Assembly: GCA_947642745.1 (NCBI GenBank)
Contig: CANRTU010000002.1
Location: forward strand, 1-64,000
DNA length: 64,000 nt
Direction: 5' to 3'
DNA from: an uncultured Eubacterium sp.
Lineage (GTDB): Bacteria; Bacillota; Clostridia; Lachnospirales; Lachnospiraceae
This document shows, piece by piece, positions 47,292 to 55,131 of this stretch. Under the pieces are notes generated by a model. The model was given only the letters and a program-made list of their open reading frames with translations. It was not told the DNA's origin and searched no databases. Within the stretch, counting starts at the first letter, position 1; each line of letters opens with the position of its first letter. The position numbers and the translations under genes are program-made.

Positions 47292-47385
47292 TTTATTTCC
47301 TCCGCTTTTCTGACCAGATCACAGCCAGCACTGGTCACTATAATTGATTCACGATTTATTTTTATTAATTTTGCGCTGACAAGTA

Positions 47386-48411
47386 CTAAAACTGTGACAG
47401 AAACCGGTCGTCATTTTCGTACAACAACCGCATATCGTCTATTTCATATTTCAGTAACGCAATACGCTCCAGTCCCATGCCAAAGGCAAAGCCCGAATAT
47501 TCCTCCGGATCAATGCCGCTCATTTTCAATACTTTCGGATGAATCATACCACAGCCCAGAATTTCAATCCATCCGCTTCCCTTACAGAACCGGCAGCCCT
47601 TTCCGCCGCATTTAAAACAGGTCACGTCCACTTCCGCACTTGGCTCTGTAAACGGGAAATGATGGGGACGGAATTTTACCCTGGTCTGCTGGCCAAACAG
47701 TTCTTTTGCGAATGCGGCCAGCGTACCTTTTAAATCCGCAAAAGTAATATTTTTATCAATGACCATACCTTCGATCTGGTGGAAAGACGGAGAATGGGTG
47801 GCATCCACTTCATCTGAGCGGAAAACCCGTCCCGGTGCGATCATACGGATCGGCAGCGGCCTGGTCTCCATGGTACGCACCTGTACCGGTGAAGTCTGCG
47901 TCCGCAGCAGGATCTTGTCTGTAATATAAAACGTATCCTGCTCATCTTTGGCCGGATGATCCGCCGGAATATTCAGCGCCTCAAAATTATAATAATCATA
48001 CTCTATTTCAGGTCCTTCCACCACTTCATAGCCCATGCCCACAAAAATACGTTCCACTTCTTCCAGGGCAATGGTATTCGGATGGCGGTGTCCCACCCGG
48101 CTGCGCTTTGCGGGCAGCGTGACGTCAATCACTTCCTGCTTTAACCGCATATTCAGCCCGGCCTCTTCCAGACGTTTTTTCGTCTCTTCCAGCATTTCTT
48201 CAATGGCCGCCCTGGTTTCATTGACCAGCTGTCCCACTGCCGGACGGTCCGCTGGCAGCACATCTTTCATTCCTTTTAATACTGCCGTCAGTTCTCCCTT
48301 CTTTCCAAGAAATGCGATCCGGACGTCATTTAACCCGGAAAGTTCCCTGGAATCCTGAATCTGACGTAACGCTTCTTCTTTAATCTGTTGCAGTTTTTCC
48401 TTCATAACCAT
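47386..48411 (-). CDS. pheS: Phenylalanyl-tRNA synthetase alpha subunit
   Basis: This 341-residue class II synthetase subunit has an N-terminal coiled coil, motif 2 region RVFRSDEVDATHSPSFHQIEG, the phenylalanine pocket (HHFPFTEPSAEVDV), and motif 3 FGMGLERIALLKY. It holds the aminoacylation site. TTAAGGAGAATTC precedes ATG 48411. A Cys-rich segment (CFKCGGKGCRFCKGSG) may bind zinc, as in many Firmicutes PheS. About 270 nt separate the T-box terminator from the start, and this spacer holds a copy of the dispersed repeat. Confidence 0.97.
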   Translation of the reverse strand: MVMKEKLQQIKEEALRQIQDSRELSGLNDVRIAFLGKKGELTAVLKGMKDVLPADRPAVGQLVNETRAAIEEMLEETKKRLEEAGLNMRLKQEVIDVTLPAKRSRVGHRHPNTIALEEVERIFVGMGYEVVEGPEIEYDYYNFEALNIPADHPAKDEQDTFYITDKILLRTQTSPVQVRTMETRPLPIRMIAPGRVFRSDEVDATHSPSFHQIEGMVIDKNITFADLKGTLAAFAKELFGQQTRVKFRPHHFPFTEPSAEVDVTCFKCGGKGCRFCKGSGWIEILGCGMIHPKVLKMSGIDPEEYSGFAFGMGLERIALLKYEIDDMRLLYENDDRFLSQF

Positions 48412-48540
48412 GAATTCTCCTTAACCTTTTACCTGAACTTCATCCTGATACCCTGCGGAAAGCTCTTCCTGTGCGTACAATGCGGATGCGCTTCTTAAAA
48501 TAAAATGTTTCCGGCATAGACAGATTCTGCGCCCGGGGCG

Positions 48541-48676
48541 GAGCCGCCGCAGGCGGCATCTCCCTCTTGAGCGCAGTATCCCCGCCCGGACCGCAGAGAT
48601 CAGACAGGGTGCAGGAAGACCCTGCGATCCTGCCAGAAGGGCTTTTTTACTTTACAGGACGGGATTTCCCATAAAA
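48541..48676 (-). repeat. Dispersed intergenic repeat, copy inside the pheST leader
   Basis: The stretch from GCCGCAGGCGGCATCTCC to TTTACAGGACGGGATTTCCCATAA matches the repeat units at 59225-59323 and 59352-59451 in order (GCAGC/GGCGGC block, GCGATCCT, GGGCTTTTTTA, TTACAGGACG, TTTCC-ATAA), with an extra insertion in the middle. It lies between the T-box terminator and pheS. Confidence 0.65.
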
Positions 48677-48989
48677 CAAAAAACTCCCTCCCTGCAATAG
48701 GGACGAAGTTAATCCGCGGTACCACCCTGTTTCTTAAACTGGCGCCGGCATAGAATATATGCGCACGCTCTCTTAAGCACTCAGTATACGTAACGTGTAC
48801 AGACGTTCCGGACTACACAGATACACAATTGTACCCTTCACCCGGACTGCTCCGGTGCGAAATTCAAAAACCGTCTGTCCTGAAAAGGGCTCTCAGCGCA
48901 CCACCCCTTCTCTCTGTCAGCATTTCCGGCTTTCTACTCCGCATATCTTATCATATGCGGCACCTTCCTCGCATTTATATTTTGAAATG
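48677..48989 (-). promoter_or_regulatory. Phe T-box leader of pheST
   Basis: The conserved T-box AGGGTGGTACCGCGG lies at 48714-48728 (minus). The terminator AACTTCGTCCCT...AGGGAGGGAGTT followed by TTTTTT covers about 48678-48710. Upstream, a stem I with AGAGAGAAGGGG and a specifier segment GAATTTCGCACC places the Phe codon TTC at 48861-48859. Uncharged tRNA-Phe would bind and stabilise the antiterminator, allowing pheST expression. Confidence 0.93.
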
Positions 48990-48996
48990 ATTTTAC

Positions 48997-49025
48997 ATTA
49001 TAGCGCAGTCCGGCTCCATACGCAA
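48997..49025 (-). promoter_or_regulatory. pheST promoter
   Basis: TTGCGT (49020-49025) and a perfect TATAAT (48997-49002) with 17-bp spacing, just upstream of T-box stem I and 16 bp from the end of the yihY-like gene. Confidence 0.8.
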
Positions 49026-49040
49026 GAAAAAAAACAGTAA

Positions 49041-49940
49041 TTACTTTTTTTTGTGCTTTTTGCGCAATTTTGTCCAGTAAAACTCAATATCTTCATAAAA
49101 AAATTTATTAATTTCCGCACATAGCAGCAGAATATATACGCAAAAGTAGATCCAGAACATCATCAGCATAATAGTGGCCAGGGAACCATACATGGAAAAT
49201 CCGTTAAAATATCCCACATAAACAGATATGCCAATAGAAAGTAAATACCATGCCACCGTACAGATCACGGCGCCCGGCAGCTGGTTATGAAAATTAATTT
49301 TATAATTTACAATTGCTTTACGGTCTGTAAGCGTATAAAAGGCCGTCATAATTGTGAGAATCATAATCGGTGTAATGATCAGGATTCTGTAATCCAGAAT
49401 CCTGGATACCACATTTCCGATCACCGGCACATAATAAATAATCAGCCCTTCCAGCGAACGGCCAAACACAAGCATCACCATAAAAATAATAATCGAAACT
49501 AAAAAAATAAACGTATAGAACACTGCCTTTAACCGTAGCACAAACCAGCTGTCCCGCCTGGTCACTTCATTGACTTCATCCAGTCCGTTGGATAGATAAT
49601 AAATACCTTTGGCTGCCGACCAGATAGCCACAATCGCCGTGGTGGACAGTATTTCCATGGATTCGGAGAACACTTCATCCAGTATGGTAATAATAATCGG
49701 CTCCACATAATCCGGCAGATATTCATGTACCCAATGAATGAGCATGGCTTCTGAAATAGGCGTATACTGTATCAATGTAATAAAAAACATCAGCTGCGGC
49801 ACAATGGACATCATAATAAAAAACGCTGTCTGTGCCGCATAGGCCGCAATGTTATCCTTTTTGCATTTATCTGCCAGCCGCAGTCCGTTTAAAAACATTC
49901 TTTTCATCTTCTCCGCCCCACTCTTTTCTATTTCCTCCAT
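49041..49940 (-). CDS. YihY/BrkB family membrane protein
   Basis: This 299-residue protein has six predicted membrane helices and the YihY/BrkB pattern: an N-terminal amphipathic segment, AAYAAQTAFFIMMSIVPQLMF in the first helix, TAIVAIWSAAKGIYYLSNGLDEVN, and PGAVICTVAWYLLSIGISVYVGYF near the end. The family was once called RNase BN in error; its function is unknown, with transport suggested. Start choice is uncertain: ATG 49940 has only GGAAAT upstream, and internal Met codons at residues 12 and 15 follow a GGAG. Confidence 0.88.
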   Translation of the reverse strand: MEEIEKSGAEKMKRMFLNGLRLADKCKKDNIAAYAAQTAFFIMMSIVPQLMFFITLIQYTPISEAMLIHWVHEYLPDYVEPIIITILDEVFSESMEILSTTAIVAIWSAAKGIYYLSNGLDEVNEVTRRDSWFVLRLKAVFYTFIFLVSIIIFMVMLVFGRSLEGLIIYYVPVIGNVVSRILDYRILIITPIMILTIMTAFYTLTDRKAIVNYKINFHNQLPGAVICTVAWYLLSIGISVYVGYFNGFSMYGSLATIMLMMFWIYFCVYILLLCAEINKFFYEDIEFYWTKLRKKHKKK

Positions 49941-50041
49941 CCGGATTTCCGGTTCCCGCCTGTCCGCTTCAGCAGACCTTGCCTGGTCCGTGCCTGTTCA
50001 CAGGCATGCCGCCGGTTCCGCCTGCGGCTGATTCTTTCTGA

Positions 50042-52279
50042 TTATCCCACTTTCTTTATCTGTATCCCGTCATAAAAAAATGCCAGTATTTTCTTATAAT
50101 CCCAGCCTCTCTCCCCCATTCCGTCCGCAGCATACTGGCTCATGCCCATGCCGTGTCCATTGCCGCCGCCTGTGAGTATATAGCGTCCGCTTTTTTTATC
50201 GAAAGAGATGGAGACATACGCACTTGGCAAAAACCTGGTGCCGGTATCTTCCCTGCCGTCTGCGTATCTGACCTGTTCCAGCGCACATCCCAGGATAGAC
50301 CGGATATTATATTCAGATCTTATTTCCACCCTTCCGTATTCAAAACAGATGACCAGATTTAATACAGCCCCGCTTTTACTCCGTTTTCCGCAGTACATTT
50401 TTTTCACACCGCCAAATCCCCGCAGGGAAGAAACTATCTTTTCCTTCTTTCCTACAGTGGCATAATATGTAATATTATCCGGATTCATGGTCTGTCTGGA
50501 CTGGATGCATTGTTTTAATTCTTCCAGCCGGCTGCTAAATTCCGCCCTGGCAGTCCACCGGAAATACGGACTGTCACTGTCAAATACTTCCTTATCCATA
50601 GAAGTAATATATTTACGAAACGCCTCTTCTTTTGACAGATCCGCCGTTTTTCCTTTTTCTTTTAAAACTTTTGCTTTCAGATACGGGCAGGCATCTTTCT
50701 GGTTCCAGATTTCCATACCGGAAGTATACCCGCAGGAAGCTGAAAAGTAATAAGCGTTTACTATTTCGTTGCCAGCGTACATCACTTCCCCGGCTGTCTG
50801 TGTAACCGCTTCCACGTCTTCTTTTGTATATGCGCCGCGATTATATACCTGGTAATTGGTACTGTCATCGATCTGGGCATGATAACTGTTGTAGTCACCG
50901 GAAGCCATCTGCCGGTATACATAGCTGCGGGCGCAGACTGCCTGCGCCTTTAACGCTTCCGGCGCAAAGGAAGAGGGCATTTCACTGGCTACCACAGAAT
51001 ACAGGTACTTTTCTACATCTACTTCATTTACCACATAATATCCGTCTGCGTCTTTGTATATTTCCATCTTTCCATAATATCCGTTTGAAATCTTACCGCC
51101 GCCGGCATCCGCGAAAAACAGCCGGCTGTCTTCCTTTTGCGGAACCGCTGTAATATATGTTCCATTTTTTATTTTCAGCTGTTTCGTACTAATGAAATCG
51201 TCTTTTTTACAGCTCTTTTTCTTTTTGTTCTGTTTTATTTCCCAGTTTCCATTACAGGTCAGATATAACTGGTCGTAATGGACCGCCCCCTGGTTTAAAA
51301 GCAGCACCCGCACCGGCCCTTTCACCGCAGGGGCTGCGGCTGCTTCTGTCTTAACGGCCGGTTTGGACTCGCTGCTCTCTGGCTGACTGATATCCCGTAT
51401 ACTTACCGCTTTTTTATTCTTAATCCGCAGTGTACAATTCGTATTTTCGGACAGTCCGTCTGTATCTTTACAGGAGAGCTGATACCCTTTCCCTTTATAT
51501 TCAAAATAAATCTGCCCGTCTGTGACAGAATCTATCATTACATCCTTTAAGACAGCTGCCTGGTCTGAAATCCCGTGAATCCCAAGCAGGGTTTTATCCA
51601 TAATATAAGCCTCATAGACCTGAAAAGATTCCAGTTCCAGAAAATCCGCCTTTACTGCCAGCGTTCCTTTATCCGTTTCGCAGCTTCGGGCTGACTGTTC
51701 CAGTAACAAAATATTTTTTTTACGCACCGCTCCATCCAGATCCAGATAATCCAGAATCTGGCTGTAATAGTCCATAATATTTTCCCGGCTTACCTTCCCG
51801 CTGCCTCCTGTCACTGGCAAAAGCTGGGACAAACCGATCTGCTGGATGCATTGTTTCAGCTTTCCTCTTGTCACCGGCCTGGCGGCTGTCTCCTCCTGCC
51901 AGAGTCCCTCCGGTTTCCGGCTGCTTTGCGCTTCGTCCGCTCCGCCGGAAGATGTTTCTGTATCTTTATCAGAAGTGTTTCCAGAAGAGTTAGCAGAACC
52001 TTTACCCGCATCTTTGACCGCTTTCCCGGATGTTTCTTTTACGTCCTGAACCAGAAAGGACAGTAAGGAGGCAAATTCATCCTCGGATACGTATTCCAGG
52101 CCATTTTCCTGTTTTTTATGATGAAATGTAACGAATAACACGGCTAAAAAGCATATGACTGAAAGCCCCGTCGCGCCTAAACGGATCCACCAGCCCTGCC
52201 GGTCTTTCAGATACAGTATCTGCCTGCTGTTTCCCTGTTTAATTTTCCGGTATCGTTTTACTTTTTCTGCTCTATCCAT
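50042..52279 (-). CDS. SpoIID/LytB domain protein
   Basis: This 745-residue protein has a short basic cytoplasmic tail, one membrane helix at about residues 33-52 (LGATGLSVICFLAVLFV), a Ser/Lys/Glu-rich spacer, an N-terminal extracytoplasmic part of unknown fold, and a SpoIID domain from about residue 430 (VEKYLYSVVASEMPSSFAPEALKAQAV with the catalytic Glu, then SCGYTSGMEIW). SpoIID is a lytic transglycosylase acting on denuded peptidoglycan during engulfment. The long extra domain suggests a vegetative or specialised paralogue rather than the roughly 340-residue spoIID. The protein ends with GNGHGMGMSQYAADGMGERG, typical of the family. Confidence 0.88.
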   Translation of the reverse strand: MDRAEKVKRYRKIKQGNSRQILYLKDRQGWWIRLGATGLSVICFLAVLFVTFHHKKQENGLEYVSEDEFASLLSFLVQDVKETSGKAVKDAGKGSANSSGNTSDKDTETSSGGADEAQSSRKPEGLWQEETAARPVTRGKLKQCIQQIGLSQLLPVTGGSGKVSRENIMDYYSQILDYLDLDGAVRKKNILLLEQSARSCETDKGTLAVKADFLELESFQVYEAYIMDKTLLGIHGISDQAAVLKDVMIDSVTDGQIYFEYKGKGYQLSCKDTDGLSENTNCTLRIKNKKAVSIRDISQPESSESKPAVKTEAAAAPAVKGPVRVLLLNQGAVHYDQLYLTCNGNWEIKQNKKKKSCKKDDFISTKQLKIKNGTYITAVPQKEDSRLFFADAGGGKISNGYYGKMEIYKDADGYYVVNEVDVEKYLYSVVASEMPSSFAPEALKAQAVCARSYVYRQMASGDYNSYHAQIDDSTNYQVYNRGAYTKEDVEAVTQTAGEVMYAGNEIVNAYYFSASCGYTSGMEIWNQKDACPYLKAKVLKEKGKTADLSKEEAFRKYITSMDKEVFDSDSPYFRWTARAEFSSRLEELKQCIQSRQTMNPDNITYYATVGKKEKIVSSLRGFGGVKKMYCGKRSKSGAVLNLVICFEYGRVEIRSEYNIRSILGCALEQVRYADGREDTGTRFLPSAYVSISFDKKSGRYILTGGGNGHGMGMSQYAADGMGERGWDYKKILAFFYDGIQIKKVG

Positions 52280-52474
52280 TTCCCTACTCCCAAAGTACCA
52301 CAGGAGCGTATCTGAAAATCACTTTCCCGGTGTGCACACCCCCATTGTCAGTATTTCCTCTGTACAGGCTGCGTTATTGCAGAAAGCATTTTTCAGGCAC
52401 GCTCTGGTACATGTATGTAATACCTTATGATTTCCATCTGGATTTATAACGGCATTTCCAGTCTATATACTATG
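52280..52474. other. Upstream region of the SpoIID-domain gene
   Basis: About 195 bp without a gene. No clear promoter for the SpoIID-domain gene was fixed. The plus-strand ORF 52155-52430 in the track overlaps the coding region and has no support. Confidence 0.4.
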
Positions 52475-52506
52475 AAAAGAAGCTGCAAACCAATGCAGCT
52501 TCTTTT
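52475..52506 (-). terminator. Terminator at the end of the 6S/array transcript
   Basis: AAAAGAAGCTGC (52475-52486) and GCAGCTTCTTTT (52495-52506) are perfect 12-bp arms around an 8-base loop. On the minus strand it follows the ACRRAAGATA array. T/A runs are present on both sides, so it may work in both directions. Confidence 0.75.
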
Positions 52507-52696
52507 TCTTTCGTATCTTTGGAATTCTTCTGCCGTATATTCAGAATTCTTTTGTATATTTCCGAAAGGCTTTCTCTTCTGGTACTATCTTTTGTATTTC
52601 CAGAAAGACCTTATCTTCCGTAGGTTCAGGATCTTATCTTTTGTTAAAATCCGGCCGCTATCTTTCGTGTTTATAAATCTTATCTTTTGTAGAAGT
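52507..52696 (-). repeat. Array of about eight ACRRAAGATA motifs downstream of 6S RNA
   Basis: On the minus strand, degenerate copies of ACAAAAGATAAG appear about every 20-26 bp, with one or two wider gaps: ACAAAAGATAAG, ACGAAAGATAGC, ACAAAAGATAAG, ACGGAAGATAAG, ACAAAAGATAGT, ACAAAAGAATTC, ACGGCAGAAGAA, ACGAAAGAAAAA. Several lie in the loop of a small stem: GGAT/ATCC, ACCT/AGGT, TTCTGG/CCAGAA, GAATTCTG/CAGAAGAATTC. The first copy starts at the 3' end of the 6S RNA and the last runs into the terminator. Confidence 0.7.
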
Positions 52697-52883
52697 ATCC
52701 CCAGAGTGCCGGTCCCACAATTTTGACGCCTAGCAAAGCCAGGTTGGGTAACCTCAATGGAGCTTCTGTCTTCCACTGCGTAATGATGGCCTGACATCGA
52801 CCCCAAGATATTGGAATCCCGTGAAAAAAAATGTAGGTTCAAAATAGCAGGTTATCGAACACCCCAGGTTAATACTCTTGCTA
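52690..52883 (-). ncRNA. ssrS: 6S RNA (SsrS)
   Basis: The minus-strand transcript expected from the promoter at 52.9 kb can form the long closing stem of 6S RNA: CTGGGGTGTT near the 5' end pairs over ten positions (with G-U pairs) with GGCACTCTGG near the 3' end, and AGAGTAT pairs with ATACTTCT outside it. The pieces CTGGGGTGTTCG and CGGCACTCTGGGGAT resemble E. coli 6S CTGAGATGTTCG and CGGCATCTCGGAGAT. Inside, ATTTTGA pairs with TCAAAAT, and the small hairpin CCTGGCTTTGCTAGG lies on the 3' side of the central bubble region. Length of about 190 nt fits. 6S RNA binds housekeeping RNA polymerase by mimicking an open promoter. The ORF 52585-52842 of the track is a false gene over it. Ends are estimated. 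Confidence 0.75.
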
Positions 52884-52889
52884 AAAATG

Positions 52890-52918
52890 ATTATACTCTA
52901 CTATGTGCAGTATTGCAA
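52890..52918 (-). promoter_or_regulatory. Promoter of 6S RNA
   Basis: TTGCAA (52913-52918) and a perfect TATAAT (52890-52895) with 17-bp spacing. The start point is expected near 52883. Confidence 0.8.
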
Positions 52919-53030
52919 CAAATATTTACATACAAGATGATGTATTTTATGGTATTTTTTCTGCCTGTAACTCCCTTAACGTTAAGTGGATAAAAAAGTC
53001 TTCATTTAACTTCTTAAAGTTTACATAATA

Positions 53031-54278
53031 TTAATTATGTTTCTGTTCTGGTATATGATCCGGTACCTGTTCTGTTTCCGGCATTTCCAGCTGTAGGTCT
53101 TCTTCGTTCAAAAGCGCGGTCTTTCCGTGTTTTTGCAGCCCCATAATGACAAGCCGTTTTACAAAACTGTAAATGACCGCAAATACCGGCACGCCAACCA
53201 GTATACCGGTAAACCCGAAAAATCCCTGAAACAGCGTAATTGAAAACAGCACCCAGAAACCGGACAGCCCCACACTGTCCGCCAGCAGTTTTGGCCCCAG
53301 GATATTTCCGTCAAACTGCTGTAAAATAATAATAAATATCACAAAAATCACGCAATTAAGCGGACTGGAAATCAGTACCAGCAGCGCTGACGGCACGGCC
53401 CCGATATAAGGTCCGAAATAAGGAATCACATTTGTGACGCCGATAATTACACTGATGAGCACCGCATTTGGAAAATCCATGGTGAACGTCATAATCATGC
53501 AGAACACATAGCAGATCACTCCCACAATGGCGCTGTCCAGTATTTTTCCGCCAAAAAAGCCTACGAACGTTTTATCTATAAATGATACTTCTTTCAGGAT
53601 TTTATCCGCCCGATCCCCTTTAAACATGGCGTACAGCACAGCTTTTCCCTGTCTGGCAAAGGTCCTGCGGCCAAGAAGCAAATAAATGCAGATGATTACG
53701 CCGATCAAAAGATTACTGAACATGCTGACCACAGATGTGACCGTACTGGCCACACCGCCCATCATCCCCTGCAGGGCAGGCAGCAGATCTGACTGCGCCC
53801 AGTCTTCCAGTTTCATTTCCAGACTGGCGATAGTAGTATTCACATATCTTTGCGCCACTGCGTTGCCGTCCAGCTGCCCGGTCAGCCATCCGGCAAATTC
53901 GTCCACTTTTTGCGGCAATGCGTTAATCAGAATCAGAATGCTTTCAACCATTTCCGGAATTACCATGCTAAGCAGCAGGTAAATAATTAAAAATGTCAGA
54001 ATAATTACCAGCGTTACCGTAATCCCGCATGCCCGTTTTTTATGTTTTGGCGCAAGAAACGATTCGATTCTTTTTTCCAGAAAGTTGCATGGTGTCTTTA
54101 GTAAATATGCCAGAACCGCCCCGTATATTACCGGTGTCAATACACCTAAAAGCCAGTGAAAAGACTGGCGGATCTGCCCGATTTCCTTAATGGCAAAAAA
54201 CAGCAGAATCGCCAGCGCCAGAGACAAAAATCCGGACAGTGACTGATAAAATATTCTCTTTAAATCTTCTTTTTTCAC
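53031..54278 (-). CDS. AI-2E family transporter (PerM/YtvI-like)
   Basis: This 415-residue membrane protein has seven or eight predicted helices and AI-2E/UPF0118 motifs (LTPVIYGAVLAYLLKTPCNFLEKRI, VIPYFGPYIGAVPSALLVLISSP, LQQFDGNILGPKLLADSVGLSGFWVL). Members export small molecules or ions; AI-2 transport is proven only for some. The GTG at 54278 is chosen because GAGGGAGG stands 9 bases before it, which removes ten residues from the track start. A promoter with a palindrome in its spacer lies upstream. Confidence 0.88.
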   Translation of the reverse strand: MKKEDLKRIFYQSLSGFLSLALAILLFFAIKEIGQIRQSFHWLLGVLTPVIYGAVLAYLLKTPCNFLEKRIESFLAPKHKKRACGITVTLVIILTFLIIYLLLSMVIPEMVESILILINALPQKVDEFAGWLTGQLDGNAVAQRYVNTTIASLEMKLEDWAQSDLLPALQGMMGGVASTVTSVVSMFSNLLIGVIICIYLLLGRRTFARQGKAVLYAMFKGDRADKILKEVSFIDKTFVGFFGGKILDSAIVGVICYVFCMIMTFTMDFPNAVLISVIIGVTNVIPYFGPYIGAVPSALLVLISSPLNCVIFVIFIIILQQFDGNILGPKLLADSVGLSGFWVLFSITLFQGFFGFTGILVGVPVFAVIYSFVKRLVIMGLQKHGKTALLNEEDLQLEMPETEQVPDHIPEQKHN

Positions 54279-54346
54279 TAATAATTTCCTCCCTCGTATC
54301 ATTGACATACATCCGTCTGTCGTCTTTTTTAACGATAACTAAACCT

Positions 54347-54374
54347 ATCATAACAAATAAGCATTATTTGTCAA
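54347..54374 (-). promoter_or_regulatory. AI-2E transporter promoter with palindromic spacer
   Basis: TTGACA (54369-54374) and TATGAT (54347-54352) are 16 bp apart. ACAAATAA-TGC-TTATTTGT (minus strand, 54371-54353) is a perfect palindrome that fills the spacer. This is the classic geometry of a repressor site. Confidence 0.8.
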
Positions 54375-54427
54375 TATGCGCTGTGTCCACAATTCCCGTT
54401 TCTGTCCGAAGAGCCGGTTCTCTACGT

Positions 54428-54543
54428 TCTGCCATAGCAAAGTCTTTTTATAAAACGTATTACCATCAGAAACCGGGGATTGCAGCGCCCTGCGCCTCAT
54501 GCCACAGCAAAACCTTTATCATAAAACCCGGTACCAGTATGAA
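54428..54543. repeat. Diverged direct repeat pair, 70-bp offset
   Basis: TCTGCCATAGCAAAGTCTTT...TACCATCAG (54428-54470) and CATGCCACAGCAAAACCTTT...TACCAGTAT (54498-54540) align with one small indel. A GCAGCGCCCTGCGC block at about 54.48 kb also resembles one at about 54.68 kb (GCAGCTGCCCTGCGC). The gap from 54.4 to 54.75 kb seems to be built from decayed repeats. Confidence 0.5.
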
Positions 54544-54793
54544 TATTGTGATAACATCATGGAAAATTGTGGTAGTAAACGCAAATAAATTGTTATAAAA
54601 TACTACTGTACTGACCGGCTGCTTCATGGCAATGCCACTACCCTGCTTTGCTATCCGCCGCACTGGATTTTCTAACCGCAGCTGCCCTGCGCTGTTGAAA
54701 ATGCCTTGCAGGGCGGGTAAAAAATGCGGCACGCTTACCGTACAAAGCAGGCGGTGCGTACGCCGGTACTACAGTGAATCTTATACGGTCATA

Positions 54794-54950
54794 CCTGGTT
54801 ATCTGTCATTTTTGTATATTATCAGCCGGAAAATAACCGCATATTCCGGATGCCGGGGAAACAGACAGCCATCCCCGGCTGATCTGGTGTTTAACAGCAG
54901 ATAAACATGTATGTTCCGGCATTGTTCACTGTAGTACCAGAGCGTGGCTT
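54794..54950. repeat. Diverged dispersed hairpin repeat, copy B
   Basis: Contains ACCTGGTTATCTGTCATTTT, ATATTCCGGATGCCGGGGAA, CAGCC, the stem GCCGGGG/CCCCGGC, ACATGTAT and AGCGTGGC in the same order as copy A at 28.7 kb. The sequence from here to the glucosidase gene has no supported ORF. Confidence 0.6.
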
Positions 54951-55131
54951 AAAAATGTTTTCTGTCAGATGTGCCCGGAGGACACGAGATACCAGAAAGG
55001 GCATGATATATTCCACAATCTGTGCCCCCGGATGGCATACTATGGAAGATTTACATCCGGTAAGCGGATGATAACAACTGACACTTTGCAACAACTGGAA
55101 CCGCCCCACAGGCGGTGGATTGGAGAAAATT

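Noticed and set aside
50042-52279. Canonical spoIID
   Set aside because: The protein is about twice the normal length with a large extra N-terminal part, so only the domain-level name is used.
52507-52696. CRISPR array
   Set aside because: Repeats are short and degenerate, spacing is irregular, and there are no cas genes.
52585-52842. 85-residue minus-strand ORF in the track
   Set aside because: It lies on the 6S RNA candidate and the motif array and has no ribosome binding site or recognisable family.
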